From Natronosporangium hydrolyticum (GTDB taxonomy: Bacteria; Actinomycetota; Actinomycetes; Mycobacteriales; Micromonosporaceae), in the NCBI RefSeq assembly GCF_016925615.1, contig NZ_CP070499.1:248001-312000 (forward strand): a stretch of DNA of 64,000 nucleotides. The letters run 5' to 3'. The position numbers and the translations under genes were made by a program. The notes beneath the pieces are model-generated. The model was not told where the DNA came from. It did not search any database and worked only from the letters and a program-made list of their open reading frames with translations. How positions within the stretch are numbered: the first letter of the stretch is position 1; each line of letters starts with the position of its first letter. Positions 45,315 through 53,829 of the stretch are shown here, piece by piece.

Positions 45315-45812
45315 ATGCAGCTGCCGCAGGTCGGTGTCGGCACCGATGTCCACCAGTTCGATCCGCAGCAGCCCTGCTGGGTGGCTGGGCTGCACTGGCC
45401 CGACGTCCCAGGGCTGGCCGGGCACTCCGACGGCGATGTCGCCGCCCACGCCGCCTGCGACGCGCTGCTTTCCGCCGCCGGCCTGGGTGATGTGGGCGCG
45501 GTCTTCGGCACCGGCCGGCCCGAATGGGCGGGAGCGTCCGGCATTTCGCTGCTTACGGAGGCGGCGCGGCTGGTGCGCGCGGCGGGTTACCAGATCGGCA
45601 ACGTCTCCATCCAGGTGATCGGGGTGTCGCCGAAGATCGGGCCGCGGCGGGCCGAGGCGCAGCAGGTGTTGACCGCGGCGGTGGGTGCGCCGGTCACCGT
45701 CTCCGGCACCACCACGGACGGGCTGGGGTTGACTGGTCGCGGGGAAGGGTTGGCCGGGGTGGCGGTCGCGCTGGTCGCTGCCGCAGCCGGCGAGCCTGGC
45801 CGGCACCGGTAG
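45315..45812 (+). CDS. ispF: 2-C-methyl-D-erythritol 2,4-cyclodiphosphate synthase
   Basis: A 165-residue trimeric enzyme closing the cyclodiphosphate of the MEP pathway. Metal ligands Asp and His are in VGTDVHQFD near the start and [29 protein letters not shown] and the C-terminal [16 protein letters not shown] nucleotide-binding loop complete the family pattern. It is directly after ispD and ten bases before a TPR protein. Confidence 0.95.
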   Translation: MQLPQVGVGTDVHQFDPQQPCWVAGLHWPDVPGLAGHSDGDVAAHAACDALLSAAGLGDVGAVFGTGRPEWAGASGISLLTEAARLVRAAGYQIGNVSIQVIGVSPKIGPRRAEAQQVLTAAVGAPVTVSGTTTDGLGLTGRGEGLAGVAVALVAAAAGEPGRHR

Positions 45813-45822
45813 GGTCGGCGGC

Positions 45823-46998
45823 GTGGCGGACTCCTCCTACCTGCACCGCGCCGAGCTGCTCGCGGACCTCGGACACTGCGAGGAGGCGGCCGAGGAGCTG
45901 GCGGCGGCCGAGCCTGACGACGCGTCAGCGCAGACGCTGCTGGCGCGGCTGCGTCTCTACGCTGGTGAGCTGCGGCCGGCGCTGGCCGCCGCGGAGGCAG
46001 CGGTGCAGGCTGCCCCGCAGGACCTGGCGGCGTTGACCGTCTATGGCCGGGCGTTGGCCGCGCTGGGCCGGGTCGATGACGCCGCGGCGCAGGCGGAACG
46101 GTTGTTGAAGCGGGGCCGGGGCGAGGCGGCAGCGGCCACCGGCGCCGCCGCGATCCTGGCCAGTGTGCGGGTGGGGCAGGTGGCGCTCGACGCGGCTTGG
46201 GAGGGGGTGCGGCTGGCCCCGGAGCAGCCGTTGGGCCATGTGGTGCTGGGGGTGGTCGCGGCCGAGCTCGGTCTGACCGAGATCGCCGAACGGGCGTACG
46301 AAGAGGCGCGGGCGCTGGAGCCGGCGTTGCCGGAGGTGCCGCCGGAGGCGGGGTTGGCCCGGTTGGAGTGCCGCGGCTACGCCGTCCGGTTGGCGCGACT
46401 GATCGGCGCTGAGACGCCACCGGGGACGGAGCAAGCGGGCTCCGGGCCGGGGCCGGCGCCGCGCCGGCATCCCCGCCCGGAGCGCTCGAGTCGCCGCGGC
46501 CCGGGTGCGGCTGGCTCGGCCGCCTCCGGCGAGGAGCAGCCGCCCGGCGCGGCCCGGTCGATCTGGTCGCAGTTTCTCAGCGGGTCGGGGCGGTCCCCGG
46601 CCGCTGATTCCGGCGGCGAGGTCGGTGACGGCGATTCGGCGGCTGAGGTGTCGGTGCTGGCCCGGCTGCTGGGTCGTGGGGCGCTCTACGCGCTGCTCGC
46701 CGCCCTGTTCGTAGCGTGGGCGCATGTGACCACCGACGCGGCCCCGGTGGTGGCGGTGGTGGTCGCTGGTGCCGGCCTCGCGGCGTTGGTGCTGGCCCGC
46801 CGACGGCTGCCGGAGCCGCTGCGTCATGAACTCGCCGCCCGGTTGCAGGCGGACCGGTCGTTGCTGCTGCCCACCTGGGCGCTCTACGCGGTGCCGGTGT
46901 TGCTGCTGCTCTACAGCCTCTTCGTGGAGGTGTGGCTGGTGGTGGCCGCGGTGGCGGCGGCGGTGGTGGCGTTCTGGAGTGCCCGCGCCCGGCGCTAG
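45823..46998 (+). CDS. TPR-repeat membrane protein
   Basis: A 391-residue protein. Residues 1-190 are helical tetratricopeptide-like repeats with recurrent Ala-rich A-x-A-E patterns (for example YLHRAELLADLGHCEEAAEE and ALTVYGRALAALGRVDDAAA). A disordered linker follows, then about four membrane helices. It resembles actinobacterial TPR proteins near ispF, whose role is unknown. The GTG start is 10 bases after ispF. The TAG stop sits in a perfect 18-bp palindrome shared with the convergent hmgA. Confidence 0.72.
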   Translation: MADSSYLHRAELLADLGHCEEAAEELAAAEPDDASAQTLLARLRLYAGELRPALAAAEAAVQAAPQDLAALTVYGRALAALGRVDDAAAQAERLLKRGRGEAAAATGAAAILASVRVGQVALDAAWEGVRLAPEQPLGHVVLGVVAAELGLTEIAERAYEEARALEPALPEVPPEAGLARLECRGYAVRLARLIGAETPPGTEQAGSGPGPAPRRHPRPERSSRRGPGAAGSAASGEEQPPGAARSIWSQFLSGSGRSPAADSGGEVGDGDSAAEVSVLARLLGRGALYALLAALFVAWAHVTTDAAPVVAVVVAGAGLAALVLARRRLPEPLRHELAARLQADRSLLLPTWALYAVPVLLLLYSLFVEVWLVVAAVAAAVVAFWSARARR

Positions 46999-47005
46999 CG
47001 CCGGG
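46988..47005. terminator. Palindrome CCCGGCGCTAGCGCCGGG shared by convergent stops
   Basis: An 18-bp perfect palindrome centred on CTAG. The stop of the TPR gene (46996-46998) and the stop of hmgA (46995-46997) overlap in its centre. It gives the same stem-forming sequence to both transcripts. Confidence 0.7.
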
Positions 47006-48164
47006 ACCAGGTCCAGGCGTACTCTTCGTCGGCCACAGCGAGGGCCGGTTCGCAGAGGTCGAGTGGCCGGAACGTGTCCACCATGACCGCCAGCTCGTCG
47101 AAGCGTTCGGCGCCGATCGAGCGCTCCGCCGCGCCGGGCTGCGGGCCGTGGGTGAACCCGCCCGGGTGCAGCGAGATCGAACCCTGCCCGATGCCGGAGC
47201 CGCGCCGCGCCTCGTAGTCGCCGCCGGCGTAGAAGAGCACCTCGTCGGAGTCGACGTTGTGGTGGTTGTAGGGGACCGGGACCGCCAGTGGGTGGTAGTC
47301 GACCTTGCGGGGCACGAACGAGCAGATCACGAAGTTCGGCCCCTGGAAGGTCTGGTGCGCCGGCGGTGGCTGGTGGATCCGGCCGGTGATCGGCTCGAAG
47401 TCGTGGATCGAGAACGCCCACGGGTAGAGGCACCCGTCCCAGCCGACCACGTCGAAGGGGTGGTGGGCGAAGACGTGCCGGGTCCAGGCGGTGCCGCCGC
47501 GTACCCGGTGCTGCACGTACACCTCGACGTCGGAGCCGTCCACCAGCAGCGGGGCGGTCGGGCCGCGGAGATCGCGTTCGCAGTACGGCGCGTGCTCCAG
47601 GAACTGCCCGCGGACGGAGAGATACCGCTTGGGTGGTCCGATATGGCCGGTCGCCTCGACGGTGAGCAGCCGGACCGGGCCGTCGACCGGCACCAGCCGG
47701 TAGATGACCGAGGTCGGGATGATCACGTAGTCGCCGGCGGTCAACTCGAGGACGCCGAAGCTAGATTCCAGCCGGGCGCTGCCGTCCTCCAGGTAGAGGC
47801 ACTCGTCGCCGATCGCGTTGCGGTAGAGCGGGGACGGGCGGTCGGCCACTACGTAGGAGATCCGGCAGTCGTCGTTGGCGAGCAGCGGTTGCCGGTCGAG
47901 CACCGGGTCGCCGCCGGTGTCCAGCTTGTGGGTGCGCAGGTGCCGCGGCGTCAGCGGCTGGTTCGGGGTCCGCGACCAGGTGGCGGGCTGGTAGGGGGTG
48001 GCGGCGACGATCGCGGTGGGGAGGTGCCGGTGGTACAGCAGGGAGGAGTCTGAAGAGAAGCCCTCCTGGCCCATCAGCTCCTCGGCGTAGAGCGACCCGT
48101 CTGGCTGCCGGAACTGGGTGTGGCGCTTGGGTGGCACCTCACCGACCGAGCGGTAGAACGGCAT
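46995..48164 (-). CDS. hmgA: Homogentisate 1,2-dioxygenase
   Basis: A 389-residue ring-cleaving iron enzyme of tyrosine catabolism. The cupin-type metal site appears in NHHNVDSDEVLFYAGGDY and SISLHPGGFTHGPQPGA, with the family N-terminus FYRSVGEVPPKRHTQFRQPD and the central VRGGTAWTRHVFAHHPFDVVG. The ATG at 48164 with an AAAGGGG site is preferred over one nine codons earlier. It is divergent from a conserved hypothetical gene and from fahA, which completes the pathway; no maleylacetoacetate isomerase is visible here. Confidence 0.94.
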   Translation of the reverse strand: MPFYRSVGEVPPKRHTQFRQPDGSLYAEELMGQEGFSSDSSLLYHRHLPTAIVAATPYQPATWSRTPNQPLTPRHLRTHKLDTGGDPVLDRQPLLANDDCRISYVVADRPSPLYRNAIGDECLYLEDGSARLESSFGVLELTAGDYVIIPTSVIYRLVPVDGPVRLLTVEATGHIGPPKRYLSVRGQFLEHAPYCERDLRGPTAPLLVDGSDVEVYVQHRVRGGTAWTRHVFAHHPFDVVGWDGCLYPWAFSIHDFEPITGRIHQPPPAHQTFQGPNFVICSFVPRKVDYHPLAVPVPYNHHNVDSDEVLFYAGGDYEARRGSGIGQGSISLHPGGFTHGPQPGAAERSIGAERFDELAVMVDTFRPLDLCEPALAVADEEYAWTWSRR

Positions 48165-48253
48165 AACAAGACCCCTTTGTCCCATCTGCACGTGCCGGTC
48201 CTTGATCGGGCCGGCTTGTCGCCTGCGCTCAGACTCTTATAGGTTCAGGAGTT

Positions 48254-49105
48254 GTGTCAACTGATCGCCGCGTACCCAGTCTCTTCGCACGGATGATCGA
48301 CGATGCTGCGGTCTTCCCGCCGGGGAACGCGCCGCTGCCGGACGCCCTGACCGGCCACGCCGAGCACCGTGCGGCGTGGTATTCAGAGCTGGTCGGGCCG
48401 CTGCTGCTGCCGGTCTCGGTGCTCGGTGAGCTGCCGGGCCCGCCACCGCCCCGGCTGGGAGTGATCGGCGACACCGGACTCGCTGGGCTGCCGGCGGCGG
48501 TCGCCGCCGCCAATGGGCGGTGGAGCCAGCTGGAGATCCCGGTCGCGAAGCGTGGCGAGGACCCGCAGCCCGGCCTGCGGCAACTCTTCGGCGCCGCCGC
48601 CGAACTCGCCACCCGGATCGACATCTACGTGGAACTTCCGCTCACCTGGGGGTTGATCGGGGCGCTCGACACGGTCGCGGCCGAACGGGCGGCCGGCGCG
48701 CGGGTCGCGCCGAAGTTCCGCACCGGCGGCCTGGCGGCCGAGTTGTTCCCCACGCCGGTCGAGCTCGCCGCGGTGATCTGCGCCTGCCGCGACCGTGATC
48801 TGCCCTACAAGCTGACCGCGGGCCTCCATCACGCGCTGCGCCACACCGACCCGGAGACCGGTTTCACCCACCACGGCTTCCTGAATGTGCTCGCCGCCGA
48901 CCTGGCCGCCGCGGACGGCGTGGAGGTGGCCGAGGTTGCGGAGCTGTTGGCGAGCACCGATCCGCGGCCGGTGCTGGCGACGATCGAAGGCCGGCTCGCC
49001 GAGTCCCGCCCCCGCTGGGTGGGGTACGGCTCCTGCCGGATCGACGAGCCGCTCGCGGACCTGATCTCGCTGGGGCTGCTGCCCCGCGCCGGGAGTGAGT
49101 CGTAA
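48254..49105 (+). CDS. Conserved hypothetical protein of the homogentisate locus
   Basis: A 283-residue soluble protein of unknown function. It begins RVPSLFARMIDDAAVFPPGN, a motif I associate with uncharacterised actinobacterial proteins near fumarylacetoacetase. Later features are RIDIYVELPLTWG, APKFRTGGLAAELFPTP and the His-rich LHHALRHTDPETGFTHHGFL, which could bind a metal or substrate and reads like a TIM-barrel lyase or isomerase. It lies between hmgA (divergent) and fahA (same strand). A candidate for the missing isomerase step, but only by context. Confidence 0.65.
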   Translation: MSTDRRVPSLFARMIDDAAVFPPGNAPLPDALTGHAEHRAAWYSELVGPLLLPVSVLGELPGPPPPRLGVIGDTGLAGLPAAVAAANGRWSQLEIPVAKRGEDPQPGLRQLFGAAAELATRIDIYVELPLTWGLIGALDTVAAERAAGARVAPKFRTGGLAAELFPTPVELAAVICACRDRDLPYKLTAGLHHALRHTDPETGFTHHGFLNVLAADLAAADGVEVAEVAELLASTDPRPVLATIEGRLAESRPRWVGYGSCRIDEPLADLISLGLLPRAGSES

Positions 49106-49153
49106 GGGCGACGACCCGTCCGAGCCGACGAACCATCAACAGAGGAGGGTCGC

Positions 49154-50359
49154 GTGGCGACGATCGAAGGCACCCCAGGGTACGGCCGGGACCATCTCCC
49201 GTACGGGGTGGTGCTGGTGGCCGGGGCTCCGACGCCGGCGGTGCGGATCGGTGACCAGGCGCTGGATCTGGCGGCGGCGGAGGCGGCCGGGCTGGTCGAC
49301 GCGGGTGGCGTGCTGCGCTCCGCCACCACGCTAAACCCGTTGCTGGCGGCCGGGCCGGCGGTGTGGCGGCGGGTGCGGGCACGGTTGCTGGAGCTGTTCA
49401 GTGACCCGGCCGCCGACGCGACGCTGGAGGAGTTGCTGCACCCGCTGGCGCAGGTGGAGCCGGTGCTGCCGATCGCGGTCGGCGACTATGTGGACTTCTA
49501 CTCGTCGGAGCACCACGCCAGCAATGTCGGCCGGATCTTCCGACCCGACCAGGAACCGCTGCTGCCGAACTGGCGGCATCTGCCGATCGGTTACCACGGC
49601 CGGGCCGGCACGGTGGTGGTCTCCGGTACGCCGATCGTCCGGCCGTCGGGTCAGCGCAAGCCGCCGAGCCAGGAGTCGCCCAGCTTCGGCCCGTCGGCCC
49701 GGCTCGACATCGAGGCGGAGGTCGGGTTCGTAGTGGGGGCGCCGAGCCCACTCGGCGCCCCGGTGCCGGTGGACCGGTTCGCCGACCACGTCTTCGGGGT
49801 GGTGCTGGTCAACGACTGGTCCGCCCGGGACCTGCAAGCCTGGGAGTACCAACCGCTGGGGCCGTTCCTCGGTAAGTCATTCGCCACCTCGGTCGGTGCC
49901 TGGATCACCCCGCTGGCGGCGCTGTCGGAGGCGTGGACCGACGCGCCAACGCAGGACCCGCCGGCGCTGGACTACCTCCGGGAGTCCGATCGGCGGGGTC
50001 TCGACCTTTCGCTGACCGTCCGGTGGAACGACACGGTGGTCACCTCCCCGCCGTTCGCCGGCATGTACTGGACGCCGGCGCAGCAGTTGGCGCACCTGAC
50101 CGTCAACGGCGCCTCGCTGCGCACCGGCGACCTCTACGCCTCCGGCACGGTCTCCGGGCCGCGACGGGACCAGGTGGGCTCGTTTCTGGAGTTGAGCTGG
50201 GGCGGCGCCGAGCCGGTGACGCTCGCCGACGGGTCGGAGCGGACCTTCCTCGCCGACGGCGACACCGTCACGATCGAGGCGACGGCGCCGGCCAGCGGCG
50301 GGGGCCGGATCACCCTCGCCGAGGTCACCGGCGCGGTGACTCCGGCCCGATCTGGCTGA
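49154..50359 (+). CDS. fahA: Fumarylacetoacetase
   Basis: A 401-residue hydrolase splitting fumarylacetoacetate to fumarate and acetoacetate. The catalytic region DYVDFYSSEHHASNVGRIF, the metal site EVGFVVGAPSPLG and NDWSARDLQAWEYQPLGPF match the family, and the N-terminal SH3-like domain is present. The GTG start follows an AGAGGAGGG site. With hmgA it forms the last steps of tyrosine breakdown. Confidence 0.94.
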   Translation: MATIEGTPGYGRDHLPYGVVLVAGAPTPAVRIGDQALDLAAAEAAGLVDAGGVLRSATTLNPLLAAGPAVWRRVRARLLELFSDPAADATLEELLHPLAQVEPVLPIAVGDYVDFYSSEHHASNVGRIFRPDQEPLLPNWRHLPIGYHGRAGTVVVSGTPIVRPSGQRKPPSQESPSFGPSARLDIEAEVGFVVGAPSPLGAPVPVDRFADHVFGVVLVNDWSARDLQAWEYQPLGPFLGKSFATSVGAWITPLAALSEAWTDAPTQDPPALDYLRESDRRGLDLSLTVRWNDTVVTSPPFAGMYWTPAQQLAHLTVNGASLRTGDLYASGTVSGPRRDQVGSFLELSWGGAEPVTLADGSERTFLADGDTVTIEATAPASGGGRITLAEVTGAVTPARSG

Positions 50360-50393
50360 GGGCTCGGTCCCCGCCGAACCATGGTCGCCCCGG

Positions 50394-51287
50394 CTACCGG
50401 CCGGCGCGCAACAGCTCCACCAGGCTCGCGAAGCTGTCGTCGCCGTGGCCGTCGGCGGTCCGCCGGTCCAGCAGCGCCCGCAAGGGTGCGTGCACCGCTG
50501 GGTCGACGCCCCGCCGAACGCTCGCCTCGATCAGGTTCGCCACCGCGGCACGGTTCATCGCCACCGGGGAGACCCCGTCGCCGTACTGCTGGGCCTCGAC
50601 CTCTCCGGCCAGCTCCGGTAGGAATGCCAGCATGCCGTGCAGCCACCTGGTGGCCAACGGGAGAAACTGGGCCGGGGGGACCTGCACCGTGTCCAGTATC
50701 GCCAGGCTGTGGAGGAACCCGATGAGGGTGGCGTAGCCGGTGCCGAGCAGCGCCAGGTCCCACAGCTCCGCCACCGCGGGGTCCTCGCCCAGGTAATGGC
50801 TGCTGGCCAACACGTCCAGGGTTGCCCGGTGTGCGTCGAAGCCGGCCGCGGCTCCGCTGTAGAGGAAGAATCCGTCCTGAGTTCCGACGGTCTGCGGCAC
50901 CGCCAGCATCGCCCCGTCGAGGTAGTCGGCGCCGCGGCTGGTGACCCACTCGGCCAGCTCCCGGGCCTCCTCCGGGGTGCCGGTGGTCAGGTTGACCACG
51001 GTACGGTCGGCCAGTGCGTCGGGGTGGGCGGCGAGCAAAGCCCGGACGGCGGCGTAGTCCCCGAGCGAGATGATCGCCACCGGGCTGGCCCGGAGCGCGT
51101 CGGCCACCGACTCGGCGCGGACGGCTCCGCTGGCGACCAGCGCGTCGGCCTTGGCCAGGGTGCGGTTCCAGACCGTGGTCCGCCGGCCGGCGGTGAGCAG
51201 GGCGCTGGCCATCGCGGCGCCCATCTTTCCGAGGCCGATCACGGAGACGTCGGTGTAAGTGTCTGCTGTGGCTGTGGTGTTGGTCAT
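50394..51287 (-). CDS. NAD(P)-dependent imine-reductase-family protein
   Basis: A 297-residue 6PGDH-like oxidoreductase. The Rossmann loop is VSVIGLGKMGAAMASALLTA followed by VWNRT, and the IRED-type TTGTPEEARELAEWVTSRGA, YLDGAMLAVPQTVGTQDGFF pattern follows; the helical C-terminal dimerisation domain completes it. Imine reductases reduce cyclic imines in secondary metabolism, though many natural substrates are unknown. The ATG at 51287 is chosen. It is divergent from a MerR regulator across a palindromic site that overlaps its promoter. Confidence 0.83.
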   Translation of the reverse strand: MTNTTATADTYTDVSVIGLGKMGAAMASALLTAGRRTTVWNRTLAKADALVASGAVRAESVADALRASPVAIISLGDYAAVRALLAAHPDALADRTVVNLTTGTPEEARELAEWVTSRGADYLDGAMLAVPQTVGTQDGFFLYSGAAAGFDAHRATLDVLASSHYLGEDPAVAELWDLALLGTGYATLIGFLHSLAILDTVQVPPAQFLPLATRWLHGMLAFLPELAGEVEAQQYGDGVSPVAMNRAAVANLIEASVRRGVDPAVHAPLRALLDRRTADGHGDDSFASLVELLRAGR

Positions 51288-51301
51288 GCCGGTTAAGCTA
51301 G

Positions 51302-51323
51302 ACCTTGACGTCGGCGTCAAAGT
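51302..51323. promoter_or_regulatory. MerR-type operator between imine-reductase and merR genes
   Basis: ACCTTGACGTCGGCGTCAAAGT is a 22-bp near-perfect palindrome containing TTGACG on both strands. On the minus strand TTGACG lies 19 bases from TAACCG just before the reductase ATG, the stretched spacing typical of MerR-activated promoters. The regulator gene starts 24 bases further. Confidence 0.65.
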
Positions 51324-51346
51324 CCAGCTGCGGTGACGGAGGCCAC

Positions 51347-51724
51347 ATGCTGATCGGGGAGCTCGCCCGGCGCGCCGGAGTAAGTGAGCGGGCGCTGCGG
51401 TATTACGAGGAGCAGCAGCTCCTCCGGCCTGCCCGACGGTCCACCGGCTACCGGGAGTACAAAGACTCCGATGTCGCCACCGTCCGCCACATTCGGACCC
51501 TGCTCGGCGCGGGGCTGAGTACCGCCACCATCGCCGAGGTGTTGCCGTGCATGGTGGCCGACGGTGAGCAGCTGATACCGGGATGTCCGGAGCTCGACCC
51601 GGTGCTTCGGACCGACCGGGACCGGCTCACCTCCGCAATCGAGGATCTCCAGTCCGCCCGCGACGTCCTGGACGCCATCATCGCCCGCGCCCCCCAGCCC
51701 GAACCAGCCACCCCTTCCCTGTAG
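51347..51724 (+). CDS. MerR-family regulator
   Basis: A 125-residue regulator. The N-terminal winged helix (MLIGELARRAGVSERALRYY, then STGYREYKDSDV) is MerR-type and the rest is an antiparallel coiled-coil dimerisation helix with two cysteines (LPCMVADGEQ and PGCPELD). The ATG follows a GACGGAGG site. It is divergent from an imine-reductase-family gene and probably activates it at the intervening palindrome. The ligand is unknown. Confidence 0.9.
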   Translation: MLIGELARRAGVSERALRYYEEQQLLRPARRSTGYREYKDSDVATVRHIRTLLGAGLSTATIAEVLPCMVADGEQLIPGCPELDPVLRTDRDRLTSAIEDLQSARDVLDAIIARAPQPEPATPSL

Positions 51725-51758
51725 AACTCCGCTCAATGATCGACTTCGGGATGCGGAA

Positions 51759-53000
51759 ATGAGCACGTTAGCGACTGCGCTTAAGAATCTCCTTCTCCTG
51801 CTGCGCCATAGTCGATACTTCGGCATGGGCGTGGCCCTTACCGCGGCGTTTGTTGTGGTCGCGGGTGGCCTCGTGGCACAGGCAACCGCGGAGGTCCGCG
51901 ACCAGGGCGAAGCGACATCGATAATGCGGACTATCGAAGTCCGTTCCGGGGGTCAGGGCGAACCCATGCCGCTAACCGAAGCACGGATCGATGAGCTTGC
52001 AAGCATCCCGGGCGTAACGCACGTGCGTCCGTGGGTGCGGGTCGGCACCCTGATCGTCGAGGCGGACGTAGCGGCGGCTGATGCTGGCAAGGCCGGAACG
52101 CTTTGGGCGACACCATACATGGGAGTTGGTCAGCCACCGGTCATCCATGCCGAGCGGCAGCAATTGCTTCCGCTGCAAGATGACGAGGCGATCCTTCCGG
52201 CCAGAGCGCAGGGGGCGAGTATGGTTCCCCTATTGGGCGAGCGAGTCGTCGTTGAGTACACGCAACGGACGTCGGTCGACACTGGCGAGGCTCGGCACGT
52301 CGAGCTGCATGTCGTAGGGCTCTACGATGAGGCGGTTGACGGGAGAGACGGGCCGGCGGCGATGTATATCAGCGAGTCGGCAGCGGTGGAGATGGCTGCG
52401 GCAGCCGAAGGAATCCAGTCGGATGACTTCTACAGCGGGCTCGGCTTTCCGAGGGTCATCGTGGAGGTGGAAGCAGCCGCAGCGGTTCCAGATGCGCAAC
52501 GCAGAATGAGCGAACTCGGCTACGCTGCGGCCAGTGCGCAGTCGCTCGTGGACCGATTGCCCGTGGCGATGCGGCTGCTCGACCTCCTGGCCAGGGTTCT
52601 GACCGGTGCGCTGTTACTTTCGTGCGTGATCGCTGGTCTGACCATCGGGGCAGGCCTGATCCGGTCGCGCTGGCGGGATATTGCCAGGCGCAAGGCGGTC
52701 GGCGCCACTAACGGCCGGATCGCTCGATTACTGGGGGTGGAGCTCGGCCTCTTCGGGTTGCTGGCAGGAGCGGCAGGGGTCGGCTTCGGACTTGCGGTCT
52801 CTACCGGCCTGCAGCTTTGGCTCGGAGGTGGCAACCTGTTCGGTGCCCAACTGGCGGCAGGCGTTTTCTCTCCTGCTATATGGGTCTTGGTGGGGTTGGC
52901 TCTCGCCCCTTCCGCGGCAATGCTCATCGGTGCTCTGCTGCCGCTGGCGCGGGTCTCGGTCGTGCCAGCGGAGGAGGCGATACGTACCTCAGCTGGGTAG
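51759..53000 (+). CDS. Orphan FtsX/MacB-type permease
   Basis: A 413-residue membrane protein with the FtsX topology. A first helix (about 22-40) is followed by a large extracytoplasmic domain (45-270), then three helices near the C-terminus starting LLARVLTGALLLSCVIAGLT. A cytoplasmic WRDIARRKAVGATNGRIARL loop matches the MacB-type coupling element. No ATPase gene is adjacent. Codon choice is less G/C-biased than neighbours, suggesting horizontal transfer. The function is not known. Confidence 0.75.
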   Translation: MSTLATALKNLLLLLRHSRYFGMGVALTAAFVVVAGGLVAQATAEVRDQGEATSIMRTIEVRSGGQGEPMPLTEARIDELASIPGVTHVRPWVRVGTLIVEADVAAADAGKAGTLWATPYMGVGQPPVIHAERQQLLPLQDDEAILPARAQGASMVPLLGERVVVEYTQRTSVDTGEARHVELHVVGLYDEAVDGRDGPAAMYISESAAVEMAAAAEGIQSDDFYSGLGFPRVIVEVEAAAAVPDAQRRMSELGYAAASAQSLVDRLPVAMRLLDLLARVLTGALLLSCVIAGLTIGAGLIRSRWRDIARRKAVGATNGRIARLLGVELGLFGLLAGAAGVGFGLAVSTGLQLWLGGGNLFGAQLAAGVFSPAIWVLVGLALAPSAAMLIGALLPLARVSVVPAEEAIRTSAG

Positions 53001-53266
53001 GTATCACGGCGGCGACGGCTTCGGCGGCAGTGAAGTCGACGGCGACCAGGATGCGGGTGGTGGACCCCGGCGGCGGTTCGTCCCCGGTTTCAGCTGCGGC
53101 CGAGCTCTAGTGCTGCTCGGTGTCGTCCGACGTAAGGGCGCCATTCCTACATCCTGCCGGTGGCTTGCCGGTGGGGACGACAGAACGCCAGCCAGCCCCT
53201 CTTACGGGGGTTAGATTCTGGACATTGCTCAGCTTTCTGCAATCGTCTTATGTGGGGGAGGTTGGC
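53001..53266. other. Intergenic region before the secreted protein
   Basis: No gene could be supported. A minus-strand frame reads about 36 residues (TRILVAVDFTAAEAVAAVI) that look protein-like but have no start or family match, possibly a decayed fragment. A GGGGGAGG ribosome site for the next gene lies at its end. Confidence 0.4.
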
Positions 53267-53794
53267 GTGTTCAGAAACGTTCTCACAAAGGTGGGAGCCG
53301 GATTGTCCGTGGCCGCAATGGGTCTGTTGATGAGTGCCCCATCGGCGACGGTGGCCGGTGAACCGCCGGGCTCGTTCAAGCACATCAAGGAGTCCGGCTT
53401 CATCACCGGGGTATTCGGAATAGATCTCACCCTTGAGCCGTTCATCACCGTCTTCCAGGTCTGCTCGACACCACAGAAGGCGCCAGTGGCGACCCTCCGG
53501 CCGGCGACGATCGATGAGCCGATCACGATCCCGCTGGAGCTGGTCTACCCGGGCGCCGACCAGATCCTCCAACAGCTGGCGCTCCTCGACCACGGAGCGT
53601 CGAAGAAGTTCGGCGGCTTCAAGCAGGGGGAGTTCTTCGTCTATATCGGAACCCTGACCAATGGCGGACCGCCGCCCGACGAGGTGGTGCCGCTGCAGCA
53701 GGAGAATGAAGGGTTGCTCCTGATCCTGGAGGGCAGCTGCGCGACCGGCTCGCTGTTCATCCCCTTCGCAGAGCCACCACCACCGGTGCTCTAG
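53267..53794 (+). CDS. Predicted secreted protein of unknown function
   Basis: A 175-residue protein with a signal peptide (hydrophobic residues about 8-22, likely cut after an SATVA motif). The mature part is beta-rich and has two cysteines (VCSTPQKAP, GSCATGSLF), perhaps forming a disulfide. The GTG at 53267 after GGGGGAGG is chosen over earlier in-frame codons. It is convergent with the rloB-like gene. No family was recognised. Confidence 0.6.
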   Translation: MFRNVLTKVGAGLSVAAMGLLMSAPSATVAGEPPGSFKHIKESGFITGVFGIDLTLEPFITVFQVCSTPQKAPVATLRPATIDEPITIPLELVYPGADQILQQLALLDHGASKKFGGFKQGEFFVYIGTLTNGGPPPDEVVPLQQENEGLLLILEGSCATGSLFIPFAEPPPPVL

Positions 53795-53829
53795 CCGCCG
53801 ATCGGGTGCGCCCTCCCGGCCGGGCAGGG

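Noticed and set aside
53001-53110. Minus-strand protein-like fragment TRILVAVDFTAAEA
   Set aside because: No start codon, no family match and too short; kept only as a possible remnant.
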